NCBI GenBank assembly: GCA_024195585.1
Contig: SWBL01000371.1
Location: 1 to 47,789 of the forward strand
Length of the DNA: 47,789 nucleotides
Direction: 5' to 3'
DNA from: Aureobasidium sp. EXF-3400
Taxonomy: Eukaryota > Ascomycota > Dothideomycetes > Dothideales > Saccotheciaceae
The position numbers and the translations under genes are program-made. The notes below the pieces were generated by a model. It did no database searches and had not been told where the DNA came from. It saw nothing but the letters and a program-made list of their open reading frames with translations. This document shows positions 19,600 to 30,935 of the stretch, one piece after another (position 1 is the stretch's first letter; each line of letters begins with the position of its first letter).

Positions 19600-20733
19600 A
19601 TGAATTCGGGTCAAAGAACCGCCAGACGGCTGGTCGCATCATCGAGTAAGCCTAGTCACATACGATTGTTGGCCACTCTAACCTTGTTGCAGCCCGCACG
19701 ACACCAGAATCCGTCTGCAACTCTTGCCTTGCCCGGATATCTCAACACCGCTCAGCATCTACCGCTGCAGCTGTCGCCCCCGAGGCTTCAACCTCGTCGC
19801 AAGTCTCACAGAATGCATCTGCCACTCCAGCCATCCGACCAGCATATCAGCTTCGTACTGGCGTAGTACTATCACGACCTCCTGTTTTGACTCGCTCTCT
19901 TCACCCTTTCGAAAAAGCCTTCTTCCTCTACCAAAAACGCCTGAACGAACGTCTGGCTCTCCCTTTCACACGCTACTTCTACTACAAGAAGGGAACACCG
20001 GGAGAGCGCGAATGGAAGCGCAAGATTGCGCTGAGAAAGACTCCTGCTCGTGATGTCGGTGTCTACAATGCATACAGCGAGTCTGGTTGGAACGACGAGG
20101 TTCTGGTCAACGACAAAACAAGCGAGCCCGAATCACAGGTCGAGGCTTTGATCAGAGACGCCGAGGGAACCGATGGCGAAGCAGGAGCAAAGAGAGAGAC
20201 TAGCCAGGACATTGTTGTACAACGGCCATTGCCCAGAGTTACAGAGCAGGATCAGAAGGGTGACCAAACCAGCTTGAACAGACTGCTTGACAGAACTCTG
20301 TACTTGCTGGTCAAGAACAAGAATGGTATCTGGAGATTCCCAGAGGACGAAATCAAGGGACCTGAGGGTCTGGACCAGGTCAGTCGGACATGAGGGCGCT
20401 GAAAACATGTTCAACTACTGACAACTACAGGCTGCCGAGCGTATCATTGTACAAGCAGGAGGTATCAACATGAACACATGGGTCGTTGGAAACGCACCCA
20501 TTGGCCACTACTCTGGAAACTTTAAGAAGACCATCACCAACACGGAAAAGAAGGTGGAGGAGATCGGCGAGCGTACCTTCTTCATGAAGGCTCGCATCAT
20601 GGCTGGTCAGGCCAACATTAAGGCCAACACATACGGCGACAAGGAGTTCAAGTGGCTTTCGAGCGAAGAGATTCAGCAGACTGTCACTCCCAAGTACTGG
20701 AGCGCTATTGCCAACATGCTCACAGGAAGATAG
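19600..20733 (+). CDS. Mitochondrial large-subunit ribosomal protein mL46
   Basis: Three exons, 19600-19645, 19693-20378 and 20431-20733, encode 344 residues (introns 47 and 52 nt). The start is a mitochondrial presequence (MNSGQRTARRLVASS) followed by an Ala/Ser/Thr-rich linker. The conserved L46/Mrpl17 core includes HPFEKAFFLYQKRLNERLALP, RPLPRVTEQDQKGD, LNRLLDRTLYLLVKNK, WRFPEDE, and after the second splice AAERIIVQAGG, WVVGNAPIGHY and FFMKARIMAGQ. This is a Nudix-like fold known to be structural in the mitoribosome. A CxxC (CNSC) sits in the N-terminal linker. A degenerate minisatellite starts about 60 bp downstream. Confidence 0.92.
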
Positions 20734-20789
20734 ACTCGAGACGGGAACCACGTTTGTATCAACTTTGTACATTATCAATCAAGGCAGAC

Positions 20790-21040
20790 TCGCCATAGGA
20801 CATCATGTTCGTTCTTATCGCCTTTACGCCTATCGTCTATATGAATAGAGCTCGCCATAGAACATGATGTTCATTCTTATCATCATCATGAGCTCTGCCT
20901 ATCGTCTATATGAACAGAATCCTGCCTATCAACCAACTATATGAACAGAATTCTGCCTATCAACTATATAAACAGAGCTCTCCCTATCATCCATACTAAC
21001 ACAACTCTGCCTATCTTCCATATGAACAGAGCTCGCCAAA
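20790..21040. repeat. Degenerate minisatellite downstream of mL46
   Basis: Roughly 25-35-bp units with the consensus words CTATATGAACAGA, GCTCTGCC and TATCNTC, about seven imperfect copies. It includes a longer ~62-bp duplication, both copies starting CTCGCCATAG(G/A)ACAT (near 20789 and 20851). Spacing and sequence vary between units, so it is a decayed tandem array rather than CRISPR or a clean satellite. It may lie partly in the mL46 3' UTR. Confidence 0.75.
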
Positions 21041-21837
21041 GCCTAACCAGCGAATTCGTCTTCAGAAGCGAACAACGAATGTGACCGAGAAGCTATTGGA
21101 TAGTGTATTAGGCCGACATGAGGCCTGCAGCACTTGCAATAATTTCTGCGTATCTGGTATATACCTCATGCTTGACTGCTTCGATTTGCTCCGCTCACTA
21201 TAGTGACGGATCACTGATTCCAGGAAGGCGATCAGACGTTGTTTTGATTGTCCTTGATATAGGTGCATAGGTCGGTGACATGCTTGGTGGGAACGAGGTC
21301 GGCTCTTCCTCTTTCAAGAAGACCCGCACCGGCAAGATCGCGATGTCCGACGGCTATTTGGTGCCGTGTTGAAATGAAGCCATAGACGAAGCCATGGGCT
21401 GGGTGTGTCAAGCATTCGGCATGTTTCAAAGGTAGGGCAGTGCAAGACTCGGCCGAGCAGCTCCACTTCAACATGTCGTTTCTCCAGCTGACTCGGTATG
21501 CCCGACGTCACGACGGCCGGATGCTGAAGTTTCCATCAAGAGATGGCGGGTTCTGGGTTGTTGTCGGCTAAAAAACTTGCAGATCTTGCCATGTTCCTGG
21601 TCATTCCCCAGACGTTTGTTTCCTGTTCAGGGAAGGTAAAAGACTGTGGACCCCGCTGCACTCCACATCTCCACCATCGTGCCCCGCTTCTTCGCCTGGA
21701 TTTTCTTGACCACGTACATCCATGTCACATTTCCATGCTGCACGGTGCGGTGGGTTGTGGGGATACAACCAGTTGCCGACCTCGTCAATGTCACCTTCGG
21801 CATAATGTCTCGGTAGGTGGCAAGAATATGATAATCG

Positions 21838-21844
21838 TATAAAG
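21838..21844 (+). promoter_or_regulatory. TATA-like box of the carboxylesterase gene
   Basis: TATAAAG lies 58-64 bases upstream of the ATG at 21902, with a pyrimidine-containing leader between. Called by sequence and spacing only. Confidence 0.5.
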
Positions 21845-21901
21845 ACAGGGCTCTGCCCGGAGTAGGTACCTTCCTAGCAAGCACTGTCTATCCAGCCAAA
21901 C

Positions 21902-23696
21902 ATGCATTCGTCTTGGTCATTGCTCTCACTGGCAGTCTCTGCCGTCTCGGCCGCTCCCTCTCTGTTGCGTAGAGCACCCGCCAATGCACCTACTGTCAAT
22001 CTGAAGAACGGGTCATACTATGGCGTGCACAACAGCCAATACAACCAGGACTTCTTCCTTGGTATCCCATTCGCACAGCCTCCGCTTGAACAGCTCCGCT
22101 TTGCCAATCCCGAGACATTGAACTCGTCCTGGGCTGGAGCTCTGCCTGCTACCAACTATGCCTTTGAGTGTGTGGGTTATGGAGGCGATCAGATCGGCTA
22201 TCAACAGTCCGAAGATTGTCTGTACCTCAACGTCGTAAGACCATCCGGTTACGAGAACGCCAGCCTGCCAATGGTTGTTTGGATCCACGGTGGTGGATTC
22301 TACATGGTAAGTCTACATTCATCTTCAAATCATAACTATCCTGACCATCATACAGGGCGGTGCAGTTGACAGAAGATACAACTTGACATTCCTCGTCGAG
22401 AACTCTGTCAAGATTGGCAAGCCCATCATGGCTGCTAGTGTTGCTTACAGACTGGGTCCCTTTGGTTTCCTCAACGGTGATGAGATTGCTGGTGCTGGTC
22501 AGACCAACATTGGCCTCAAGGATCAGCGCAAGGCTTTGCAATGGCTGCAAGAGAACGGTGCTGCTTTCGGTGCCGATACAAGCAAAGTTACCATCATGGG
22601 AGAATCTGCTGGTGCTGCTTCAGTCGGTTTCCACTTGACTGCATTCAATGGCCGTGACGACAAGCTGTTCCGTGCTGCCATCATGGAGTCTGGCAATGCT
22701 ATCTCCTACAATGCTCTCAATGGTTCAGAGTAAGTCCAACTACTGTACCAATATTATTGTCCATCAGACCTAACAATTTTCAGCACCTACCAACCAAAAT
22801 ACTCTGCTCTTACCAAGGCAGCTGGTTGCGGAAATACCACTAACACTTTGGACTGTCTGCGTGCTCTGCCTTTCACCGTCCTCAACAACATCCTAAACAC
22901 CACTGACTTCAGTGGCGGCTGGAACCCTGCTCTGGATGGCGACTTCATCGCCCGTTATGGCAGCGAACAACTTGCCGATGGATCTTTTGTCCATGTCCCC
23001 ATCATCAATGGTGCAAACAGCGACGAAGGCGTCTCCTTCAGTCCTCTTGGTATCAACTCAACCGCCGACCTTGAGATGTACCTGAACACTACCAGCAGCG
23101 AGCAGTATGCCCTGACTCCAGATCTCGTCCAAGAGCTTCTCGACGTCTACACTTCAGGCCAACCCGACTACCTCATCCCCTCCACCGAAGAGCTAGGTCA
23201 GAATGTCACAAGCCTCGGTCCCCAATTCGGTCCTTACTACCGCGCCTCAGCCGCCTACTTCGGCGACGAAGTCTTCATCGCCAACCGCCGCAAGACCTGC
23301 GAAACCTGGGCCGCCAACAACGTCTCGGCCTACTCATACCGCTTCAACGCCATCCCCACCGGCAGCGAATTCGTAGCCCACTTCCAAGAAGTGGCCTTTG
23401 TGTTTAACAACCTGAACGGTCTTGGATACGCCATTGATCCTTTCGCCAACAAGTCTTCTGCGTTTACCGATTTGTCTGACTTTATGAGCAAGAGCTGGGT
23501 TACTTTTGTGCATGACTTGACTCCTAATGGGTTTGCGGGCAAGAACTCGAGTTTGCCTGCTTGGCCGGTGTATAGTGTTGAGGCACCGCAGAATATGGTG
23601 TTTGATGCCAATGTTACCAGTCATACTGAGCCTGATACTTGGAGAGCGGAGGGTATCAAGTTGATTACTGATAACAACATCCAGTATCACCGATAG
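21902..23696 (+). CDS. Secreted type-B carboxylesterase/lipase
   Basis: Three exons, 21902-22306, 22356-22729 and 22784-23696, give 563 residues (introns 49 and 54 nt; the second shows CTAAC before its acceptor). Residues 1-18 are a signal peptide (MHSSWSLLSLAVSAVSAA). The alpha/beta-hydrolase features of the cholinesterase family are complete: EDCLYLNV, the oxyanion-hole HGGGF (129-133), the nucleophile elbow GESAGAAS with Ser219, the acid Glu341 in NSDEGVSF, and His459 in AHFQEVAFVF. Cysteines are positioned for the usual disulphides, and many N-glycosylation sequons are present. It would hydrolyse esters outside the cell; lipid versus small-ester preference cannot be read from the sequence. 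It is convergent with the transaldolase-like gene. Confidence 0.94.
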
Positions 23697-24063
23697 AGAT
23701 GTTGTGGTTTAACTACACGTAACGACAACTTCTTAAGAATATGACATAATTTTTCTTGCTTGCCTGAATTGTCATGCGTGGTATTTCTTTGTTGATAAAT
23801 CCCTTTTCTATCTGGATTCTTCTCTAGGGGGTTTGCGTGTCTCTGATTCATAATCACCAGTTTCGGTGTTTGTATTCCAATCCCTAGCCTTGCCAGAACC
23901 GATCATCAAACAACTCAATCGAAACCCACAACCTCCACGACTCGCGCTCGAGGAACACCAAAACCAACAGAAAACTGGAAAAGATGCCGTGACAAAAATA
24001 ACCCCAAGAAAAAAACCGTAACTATCTCAACGGCGTTTTCCCATATAAATTACAATATTGCAG
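23697..24063. other. Intergenic, convergent 3' ends (367 bp)
   Basis: Between the esterase (+) and transaldolase-like (-) stop codons. A/T-rich stretches on both strands fit polyadenylation regions. No gene is seen. Confidence 0.5.
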
Positions 24064-25282
24064 TCATTTGACATACCTTTCTACCATCTCCTCAATCTTA
24101 TCCTGAAAATCCGCAAAGATGTTAATGGCATCCACGAGTTTCTTCTCCGCAGCTCCGTTTTTGCAGCGCGTGTATCTGATTCTAAAGCTCTCTTCTCTGG
24201 TTACAGCTGACAATAATGCTGTATCGTGTTTGTGTTCGTTTTCAACCACCTCGTCGAAGAAATGGGGAGTGGTGGAAGAGGTAGCAGAGGCAGGGGTGGA
24301 GGCTAAGGAAGCGAGCAAGGGAGGTGAGATGGTGATGTGGTGGGCGCCGCTGACTTTCAAGCATTCGTCGACTGAAGTCAAAGAGGCGGGCATAACGAGG
24401 GTTTTGCTGTTGAGGCGCGAGTACAGGGATTGGCAGGAGCGGCTAAGAGCAAAGCCTTTGTCGTTGTCCACGTATCTGGATTTTGCTGTCAGTATTTGGC
24501 CATATCCCACAGAATCCCCCACTCAAGAGATGTCAAATGAGAGTAGGGGAAGAGGGAAGGAAAGAAACTTACCCAGGCACGAAATGCACCGCCAACTCAT
24601 TCACATAAGGCGCAATATAGGAACACCCAGCAAGATGCGCAGCAGCAGCTTGCTCCATCGAAAACAACGTCGTCGCCAACGTCACAATGCCCTCTTGCTC
24701 CAACACCCTACACGCCTGAATCCCTTCCCAAGTACTAGGAATCTTGATACAAACCCTGTTGCTAGGAAATTCCGGCACCACAGTTTGGTAGACAGCAATA
24801 ATGCGTTTGGCATTAGCGATGGTGGCGGCAGTCGAGTAAGCGTGGTAAGGGTTTGTTTGGATCAGGGCGCGGCCGCTGAGGTAAGGGATCATTCTTGCAG
24901 AGAGGTTGACGGCCAGGACTTCCGAGGCGAATTGTTCAAAGGTGGCTTCAGAGGCATATTGGGGGTAGAATTGTTTGGCTTGTTGGATGGATTCGATGAT
25001 GAGAGGTTCGTTTTTTGGTTTTTGGAGCTCGATGTTTACGATGGCCTGTTTAGTAGCTTGTCAGCATCGACTTCTTTCTTGGTTGTATACATCTTACAAC
25101 TAACCTGGTTCGATGTACAATCAACGAACGGTCCCAAAGCTTGAGCGACTGTCCAAAGCGAGTAAGAACGGTGAGTCTGTTGTGTATAGTCCGATACGAA
25201 ACACACCTTCCACATCCAACGTGTCACAATCGATAGCACTACGCAAGCGAAGCTCAGAAAGTAATGTCTTCTGGTTGTCCAT
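24064..25282 (-). CDS. Transaldolase-like enzyme
   Basis: Four exons, 25282-25207, 25148-25105, 25045-24573 and 24475-24064, join in phase to 334 residues (introns 58, 59 and 97 nt). Transaldolase features run in order: DCTSNQ (the TTNPS-type loop), SEV with the conserved acidic residue, the Schiff-base lysine Lys141 in CIKIPSTWEGIQA, LFSMEQA, and APYVNELAVHF. Compared with classical transaldolase there is extra sequence between the conserved Glu and the following Arg/Thr region (about residues 80-110). So it belongs to the divergent fungal branch rather than the housekeeping enzyme. It would transfer a dihydroxyacetone unit between sugar phosphates or act as an aldolase of this superfamily. 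The promoter contains a TATA-like box, a STRE-type word and two dyads. Confidence 0.9.
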
Positions 25283-25324
25283 ATCTTCTCGTTCTTGCCA
25301 CTTTAATCAGATTGAACAATAATA

Positions 25325-25371
25325 TGACCTCGAAAGGTCAGAGAGGCTCTGGCCATCGTTTTTAAACCCCT
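25325..25371 (-). promoter_or_regulatory. Transaldolase promoter: STRE-type word, TATA-like box and dyad
   Basis: Read on the minus strand, AGGGG (25371-25367) is followed directly by TTTAAAAA (25366-25359), 77-84 bases before the ATG. Between TATA and ATG lies a perfect 6-bp dyad, TGACCT-CGAA-AGGTCA (25325-25340). The arrangement suggests stress-regulated transcription, but this is inference. Confidence 0.5.
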
Positions 25372-25457
25372 CGAGACTTACTATGCTATGCAGCGGAACG
25401 TTACTGGATTGGGCAGAACCGACTGGGTGATCTTACGGCTAAAGTCTTAGCAGTCGT

Positions 25458-25492
25458 TTTACCTTCCTTCTCTGCAAGTCTAGGAAGGTAAA
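25458..25492. repeat. Perfect 11-bp inverted repeat in the transaldolase upstream region
   Basis: TTTACCTTCCT at 25458-25468 and AGGAAGGTAAA at 25482-25492 with a 13-base spacer. It lies about 180-210 bp upstream of the transaldolase ATG and 340 bp past the RING stop. It could be a binding dyad or form a hairpin in the RING 3' UTR. Confidence 0.6.
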
Positions 25493-25834
25493 GCGAGCGC
25501 CACACTGCGTCTCAGAAAGTGTCCACAACGCTGAGAAAACATTGCCGAGTGATGCTCTCAGGGCTCCACAGTCTGAAGTACTGATGAATAATCATCTCCG
25601 CACGCGACCACACGTAACGGAGCTACACGCTTGCCATCTACTAGCGCGGATAGTGAGCAGACGAACTCCAGAAGCAATACATTGCACAGATGTGTGGGTA
25701 CGACCAATTGTGAATCAGCCAATTCTGGCCATGATTGAGTTGATCAGATGTCCAACTGAGGTCGAGGCAACGAGCATACTATCCACATGTATTCTACGTA
25801 GTACCTGATGCACTGCGTCTCTCGTCCAAGCAGA

Positions 25835-27946
25835 TCACGCCCGATAGATGCGCACTTTCTGCTTGATTTTCTTACGACAAACCGGACAGTTGGCTGGTTT
25901 GCGTGGCCTCGTTCTGTCATGCTGCATGACAGGTGAATGTTGTTCACTGCACCACTGACACATCACTAAATGTCCACAAGGAAGACAAGCAGTGTCAGCG
26001 GTCTGCGTGTAGCAGATCTTGCAGTCCAACTTGAGAGTCATGTCGGCATCTTCCTTAGGTTCGGGGCGTCCAGAATCTTCAGCATCGAGACCGCCTCTAG
26101 CACGGTCTTCGTCATCTGATGATTCGCTCTCCTCTTCCCAATTGCCTCGGAAGGGAGCATAGGCATCACGAAGACGCCGCCATACGTCAAGATGGTTGCC
26201 ACTCTCAGATTCTCGGATAGCTGCAGCCGTTCCATTCTGTTCCATTCGAGCAATGATGGAGCTTCTCTGAGGCTCAGGAGTATTACGCAAGAGTCTTTCC
26301 AACGTGGACATCTGCTGAGGTGCAGCTGGGTTTGGTATTTGCGAAGACGGAACAGCTTCTGCCTGCGTTCCTGTCGACGGACCCGATGCGTCAACATTCG
26401 AGGGAGTGGAGTCATGCGTAGCATCGTCGTTGTTTGATGTGGGCTGACGAATATTCTGCACCCAGTCTTGCTGTCTGAGCATGGAGTAGTATTCGTTAAG
26501 TCGATCCTCATAGACAGTGTCGGCAGCTGGATGAGGCTCTTCATTGTCGTCATTGTTGGCGAAGAGCGGTCCAGTGGCAAGTTGCTCATGCTCCAGGACT
26601 TGTCGCAAAGTTCTCTCGTCTTGTCTGACTTCTTCGGCGACTCTGAATCGTTCATATGCACGAGTAAACATGCCACCGATAGGGCTTTCATACTCAGCAC
26701 CCTGAGTCTCCATATCCTCTCTGGTTCCGAACAGACGAGCATAGTTCTCGGCTGTACGCTGTTCGCGCCGAAGTTGAGAGACCTGCTCCCTGTGTTCAGT
26801 CAGATCAAGCTCTGCGCCTTCGAGTATTTCGGAAGTTTCAGTATGGCTGGCCTGAGCCAATTGAAATTCTACTGCTGCTTGATCACGGAATCTTTGAGCC
26901 TGCTCGAGTTGTCGTTGGGCTTCATCGAAGCGTTGGTGAACGCTGGTCAGTTCAGAATTGCGATAGACGGAACCAACGACCGGAGCGCGTGTCTCGCGGT
27001 TAGCAGAATTGGAATTAGGCGACAATGGCGGCGGATCAGACATAGCATCAAGTGATCTTCCCAGTTCGGAGAGTCGACTTGTGGTGTCCGAATGATCGGG
27101 TATGGGCTCGCCGAGATCTCTGAGACCGGAGATGACTCGCTCGATGCCATTACGCATCCTGAGGAGCTCGCGTCTCAGAGCCGAAATTCTACGGGCTTGG
27201 TATTCGGGGTTTCTTGGAGGAGCAGATCTCATGACCTGACCTGCAACGCGATGACCACTACGACTGTCGTTCGAATTGAAGGTATACGGGGCATGTACGA
27301 GTGTAGGAGGTTGGTCTTGTTCGGTGTTTCGTTGGACACTTTGCTCTTCCTCTTCGGCTTCTTCAAACATCTGGTCAAGGGCGTCTTCCAAAGAAGGACC
27401 TTCTGGGGCATGGTTTGTCGCGATTTCAACATGTTGACGTTGGTCTGCGTCACTTCGTTCTTGACCAGCTCTGAGCTCATCCAAGGTTCTCGGAAGGCGA
27501 CCAGGAGAGACATCCCTGAAGCGTTCGCCCAAGACAGCAACTCTTTCCTCAGCACCATCAGGACGACTGACGGTCCGGTAGCCGTTGTAGAATTGATACC
27601 ATCGTTCTAGGAAATCGGACTGATCGGGTGTCTGTGGAATGCGAGTTTGGGTGGGTAGTAGGTTTGTTTGAGCTACTCGGTTTCTCCAGAATTCTGAGCG
27701 AGGTTAGCAAGGAACTTTCAGATATAGTGTTGAGATAGTACGCGAGCAAGGCCAGCAATAGCGGTCCCAACGAGCACCTCTAGCAACGAAACCGACACCG
27801 TCAACATAGGTCGAGTAACTTGATTGATGTGGTCGCTCATCAGCACAAGCACAGCAATTGGGGATTGAAGATAGGCGACACGAGGTGGGCAGCTTGTGGT
27901 CACAGTACTCGGGCAAACGAGGAAGATCGGCCGTCAAAGTGCCCAT
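25835..27946 (-). CDS. RING-finger (C3HC4) protein, probable E3 ubiquitin ligase
   Basis: Two exons, 27946-27742 and 27693-25835 (intron 48 nt, donor GTACTA), give 687 residues. The N-terminal ~70 residues are Cys-rich (Cys15, 23, 31, 32, 34 and a CWPC pair). With the spliced FWRNRV and ERWYQFYNGYR block they look like a conserved fungal zinc-binding or structural module. The middle is disordered with helical, Glu/Gln/Arg-rich stretches (about 190-430). The C-terminal RING (626-675) has all eight ligands: C626, C629, C641, H643, C647, C650, C671 and C674. It sits at the extreme C-terminus like XIAP/MGRN1-type RINGs. It should recruit an E2 enzyme; the substrate is unknown. It shares a 334-bp divergent promoter with the FHIP-like gene. 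Confidence 0.88.
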
Positions 27947-28280
27947 GGTGGCGGCCGTGGATATGTGAGCAGTATAGCAGAGAGGGATAGAGGAAGAGAG
28001 CTGTGCTGAGAGGGGAAACGAAAGGTTAAAGAGACACAGGAAAGATAGACGAGGCAAAAAGAGGATAGACAGTGTATGCAACGAAACTAATCGGTATGCG
28101 ATTGGCCGACCTCGGGCGTACCTTCCGCGTTCACGAGTGATTGGGATACGTCAGAGCGTTCATCAGAAGAGCGAAATGTGGGGAAGGTGCAGCAAGGGGC
28201 TTTGATGTTTCAGATTCACATGCAAACACACGTTGTCGCCCAAGTCACCTAGACCAGAATGTTCTGACGGCAGCCTCTCG
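27947..28280. promoter_or_regulatory. Divergent promoter of RING and FHIP-like genes
   Basis: 334 bp between opposite ATGs. Two CCAAT-type words (ATTGG at 28101-28105 and 28140-28144) lie near the middle, a usual position for HAP-complex sites in TATA-less fungal promoters. No clear TATA box is seen. Confidence 0.5.
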
Positions 28281-30935
28281 ATGGATTTTGTGAGCATTCG
28301 ACATTGGTTTCTGCATCCTACCGAGGTACTGACGTGTGTCGTGTAGTGGACGAAACTCATCAGCGGCGTGAGCAACAACAAGTCTGCCACAGCCGCAGCC
28401 TCCAGTCCGCAACAACGCCTGCAGCGCTTCCGTCGAGCATACAATCCCATCCTACAGCTATGTGGCCGTTCACAGACCCTAGCATCTCACGCTCCCGCCC
28501 TCGATCAACTCTACTCCTCCCTGCAGACCATCAACGCATTACTCGCTGAAGAGAGCCGCTCCCCTGCTCCTCACCTCTGTCTCAACTTTACCCAGTCCTC
28601 GCAAATCTACAGCGTCGTCGCCCGCGCTGCCTCGACCTCTCGCGATGCTCGTCTCGTACGTCAGACTGTCCTCTTGTTCAGCTTGCTGCTCGAGAGCGAG
28701 GATGAAGACTTTGTCGCTTCGCCCACCTTTGCCAAATCTTTCATGCGCTTCGCCCTGCGTGTTATAGACTCCAACTCGGCTGGCTATGGTGAAGACATTG
28801 AAGCCGACGTCGTCGAACTTCTGTTTGCCGTCGTCGCAAAGATACGCATACAACCCAACATTCTCTCCGTCTGGTTCTCATCTTCAGCAAACAAGGACGA
28901 TTCGCAAAAGCCTTCAGACCACTTCGCAGGCCAAACACAAAAGGACGACTTCCCCCTGTGCTATCTTCTGATTGATCGTATTCATCATGATGGACGTATC
29001 GGCGATTTTGCTCGTACAGGTCTACTCTATATTTTCGAGGCCATATCCAATTCTACACATCTCGAAGATTGGATCATCGAGAGTGACCTGCCTACCTTGA
29101 TGGCTTCTGGTCTTGGTGCCTTGTATAGTCAATTGAGTCGAGAATTATCTATTCTGCACGATCATGACCGCCTACCTATGATCCTCGCTCTCTCAGATTA
29201 TATCGATGCCCAGCAGATCTCCTCAACCGAGAACATCTTCTCTCCAACACATGCTACCCATATGGCTACTTTTCTGTCTCACCTTGCCTTCTGGCAGGAT
29301 GTTTTGGAACACTGCAAGTCTGAAAGTGTCAAAACTACTCTGTTAGATCATTTCCGAGTCCTCTTTCTACAACAGCTTCTCTATCCCTCGCTGCTCCAGT
29401 CTTCTGACACCGATGGCGGTTCTTCTGTCGCTGTCCTCACTTATCTCTCCAACATTTTTGAGTCGCTAGACCATCCCGATCTGACACGAATGGTCCTCCA
29501 GTATCTCTTGGCTATCCCTGAAACCAAACAATCAGAACCTGTCTCGCCTACTGTCCAACGGAGGCAAAGTACCCTCATGTTACTGACACAATCTGGCAAC
29601 GATGAAGACAAGTTCGAACCCACACTGTTTAGTCTGGTCGATCTCATACTCAATGGAATAAGATCGCAAAATCCACAAACGGTCGTCGCCGCTTTGAAAC
29701 TTTCATCAGTCATGCTGACCAGGCATCGCGCGTATACAACCTCCACTTTACTCCAATCAAAGTCAATTCTGTCACCTGAAGAGAAGAGGACCATCCAGGC
29801 TCTATGTATGGAGACGGACAGCCTCGTCCAGATCGCTACAGGGCTTGGTGGTGAGGTTGACGTTGACGAGGCGTATGCCACTGCCTGTCAAGATATTACA
29901 GTTCCTATGGAAGTCCAACTCGCGAATGGAGCTCTGGAAGAGTCTTCGGTGCTAATAATCTTGCCACACGACCCTTATATCCAATCAATCCTTGCGCTCT
30001 TCGGATCCTTCTTTTCCAACAGTGTGGATGTCAACCTTTCCTTGACCGAGGCGACAATCTGTCTGGCGTCATGTGCTGGTGTTGGCCTCGAGGGCTGGCT
30101 TGCTGTGCCTAGGACAGACTATCAAACAGCAACACTCGAGCCAGGGTTTGACGGCACTAGTCTAGACGAGGAAGAAGCTGCAAATCTCCGTCTGCTGCAC
30201 TCCATGTACTCTCAGCAGCGCCGCGACGATTCTCGAGATCCATTGTTGCCTGCAGTCTTGCGCACTTTGACCCGCCAGGTCGAAAGTATTTGTTCTGACA
30301 TCCCGATGATTGATCATCTGATTGAGAAACGGATCGCAATCCTCGGTGGGGCTGGTCGTGAAGACTTGCTGACTCAGCCTAAAAGTTCTGCTGCTTCCAA
30401 TAGAAAATCCACCGAGTCTTCACGACCTGGTGATCGACAGATACAACGCCTCCAGGCAGGATCGAGACAAAGGTCAACTTCCCGCGAGTCCAGTGGTTCT
30501 AGGTCATCAACACCTGTACAGGTTAGAGACAGCTCTTTGTCAGGGGTACCACCAAGATCCAGCTCTCTCCCGCAAGCGTCCCGTGAACAACAAAATTCAA
30601 TATTCAGGCCACCACCTCCAGAATCTCCCGAAGAAGACAACCTGCCGGCTGAAGATATGTCAGTCCAAACCGAGTCCAGGCAGAACGAAGCGCAGGTATT
30701 GAGAGGAAGACTCCAATTTGTTCGTGTCGAATCTTCAGCCAGCAATACAGTCTTTGAGTATGTACCGAATACTGTGGCCCATACTCAACCAGAAGGGGAT
30801 GGTGATAAGGAAACCAGAGAAGCCACTTTGAGCCATGTCGTGACGAACATAGTCATCCTGCAACATTTTGTTGTAGAGCTGGCTGCAGTGATGAGGACCC
30901 GCGCAATTGTTTTTGAAGAGGTTGCATTCACTTGA
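28281..30935 (+). CDS. FHIP/RAI16-like protein (FTS-Hook-FHIP complex)
   Basis: Two coding exons, 28281-28289 (only three codons) and 28347-30935, joined across a 57-nt intron to 865 residues. The spliced start MDFWTKLISG is typical of the family and is lost if the second exon is read alone, where no ATG is available. The RAI16-like helical repeat region covers about 20-560 (QQRLQRFRRAYNPIL, LCYLLIDRIHHDGRIGDFARTGLLYIFEA, HFRVLFLQQLLYPSLLQSSDTDGGSSVAVLTYLS). A Ser/Arg/Pro-rich disordered segment follows (about 680-770), with a short conserved end (LQHFVVELAAVMRTRA). FHIP links Hook to dynein and early endosomes; in Aspergillus it supports endosome motility. Confidence 0.92.

Larger units (their letters stand above)
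20734..21901. other. Intergenic, ~1.2 kb
   Basis: Contains the minisatellite (20790-21040), about 800 bp without features I can name, and the esterase promoter with a TATA-like TATAAAG at 21838-21844. No supportable gene on either strand. Confidence 0.5.
25283..25834. other. Intergenic between RING and transaldolase-like genes
   Basis: 552 bp holding the RING 3' end and the transaldolase promoter elements listed separately. No gene is seen. Confidence 0.5.

Noticed and set aside
20790..21040. CRISPR-like array
   Set aside because: The units are degenerate and contiguous, without unique spacers, in a eukaryotic genome; it is a minisatellite.
15763..25282. Possible secondary-metabolite cluster (GST, BVMO, esterase, transaldolase)
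   Set aside because: No PKS, NRPS, terpene synthase, P450, transporter or pathway regulator is present, and the mitoribosomal mL46 gene sits in the middle.
26468..27055. A 195-codon plus-strand frame
   Set aside because: Antisense shadow of the disordered middle of the RING gene.
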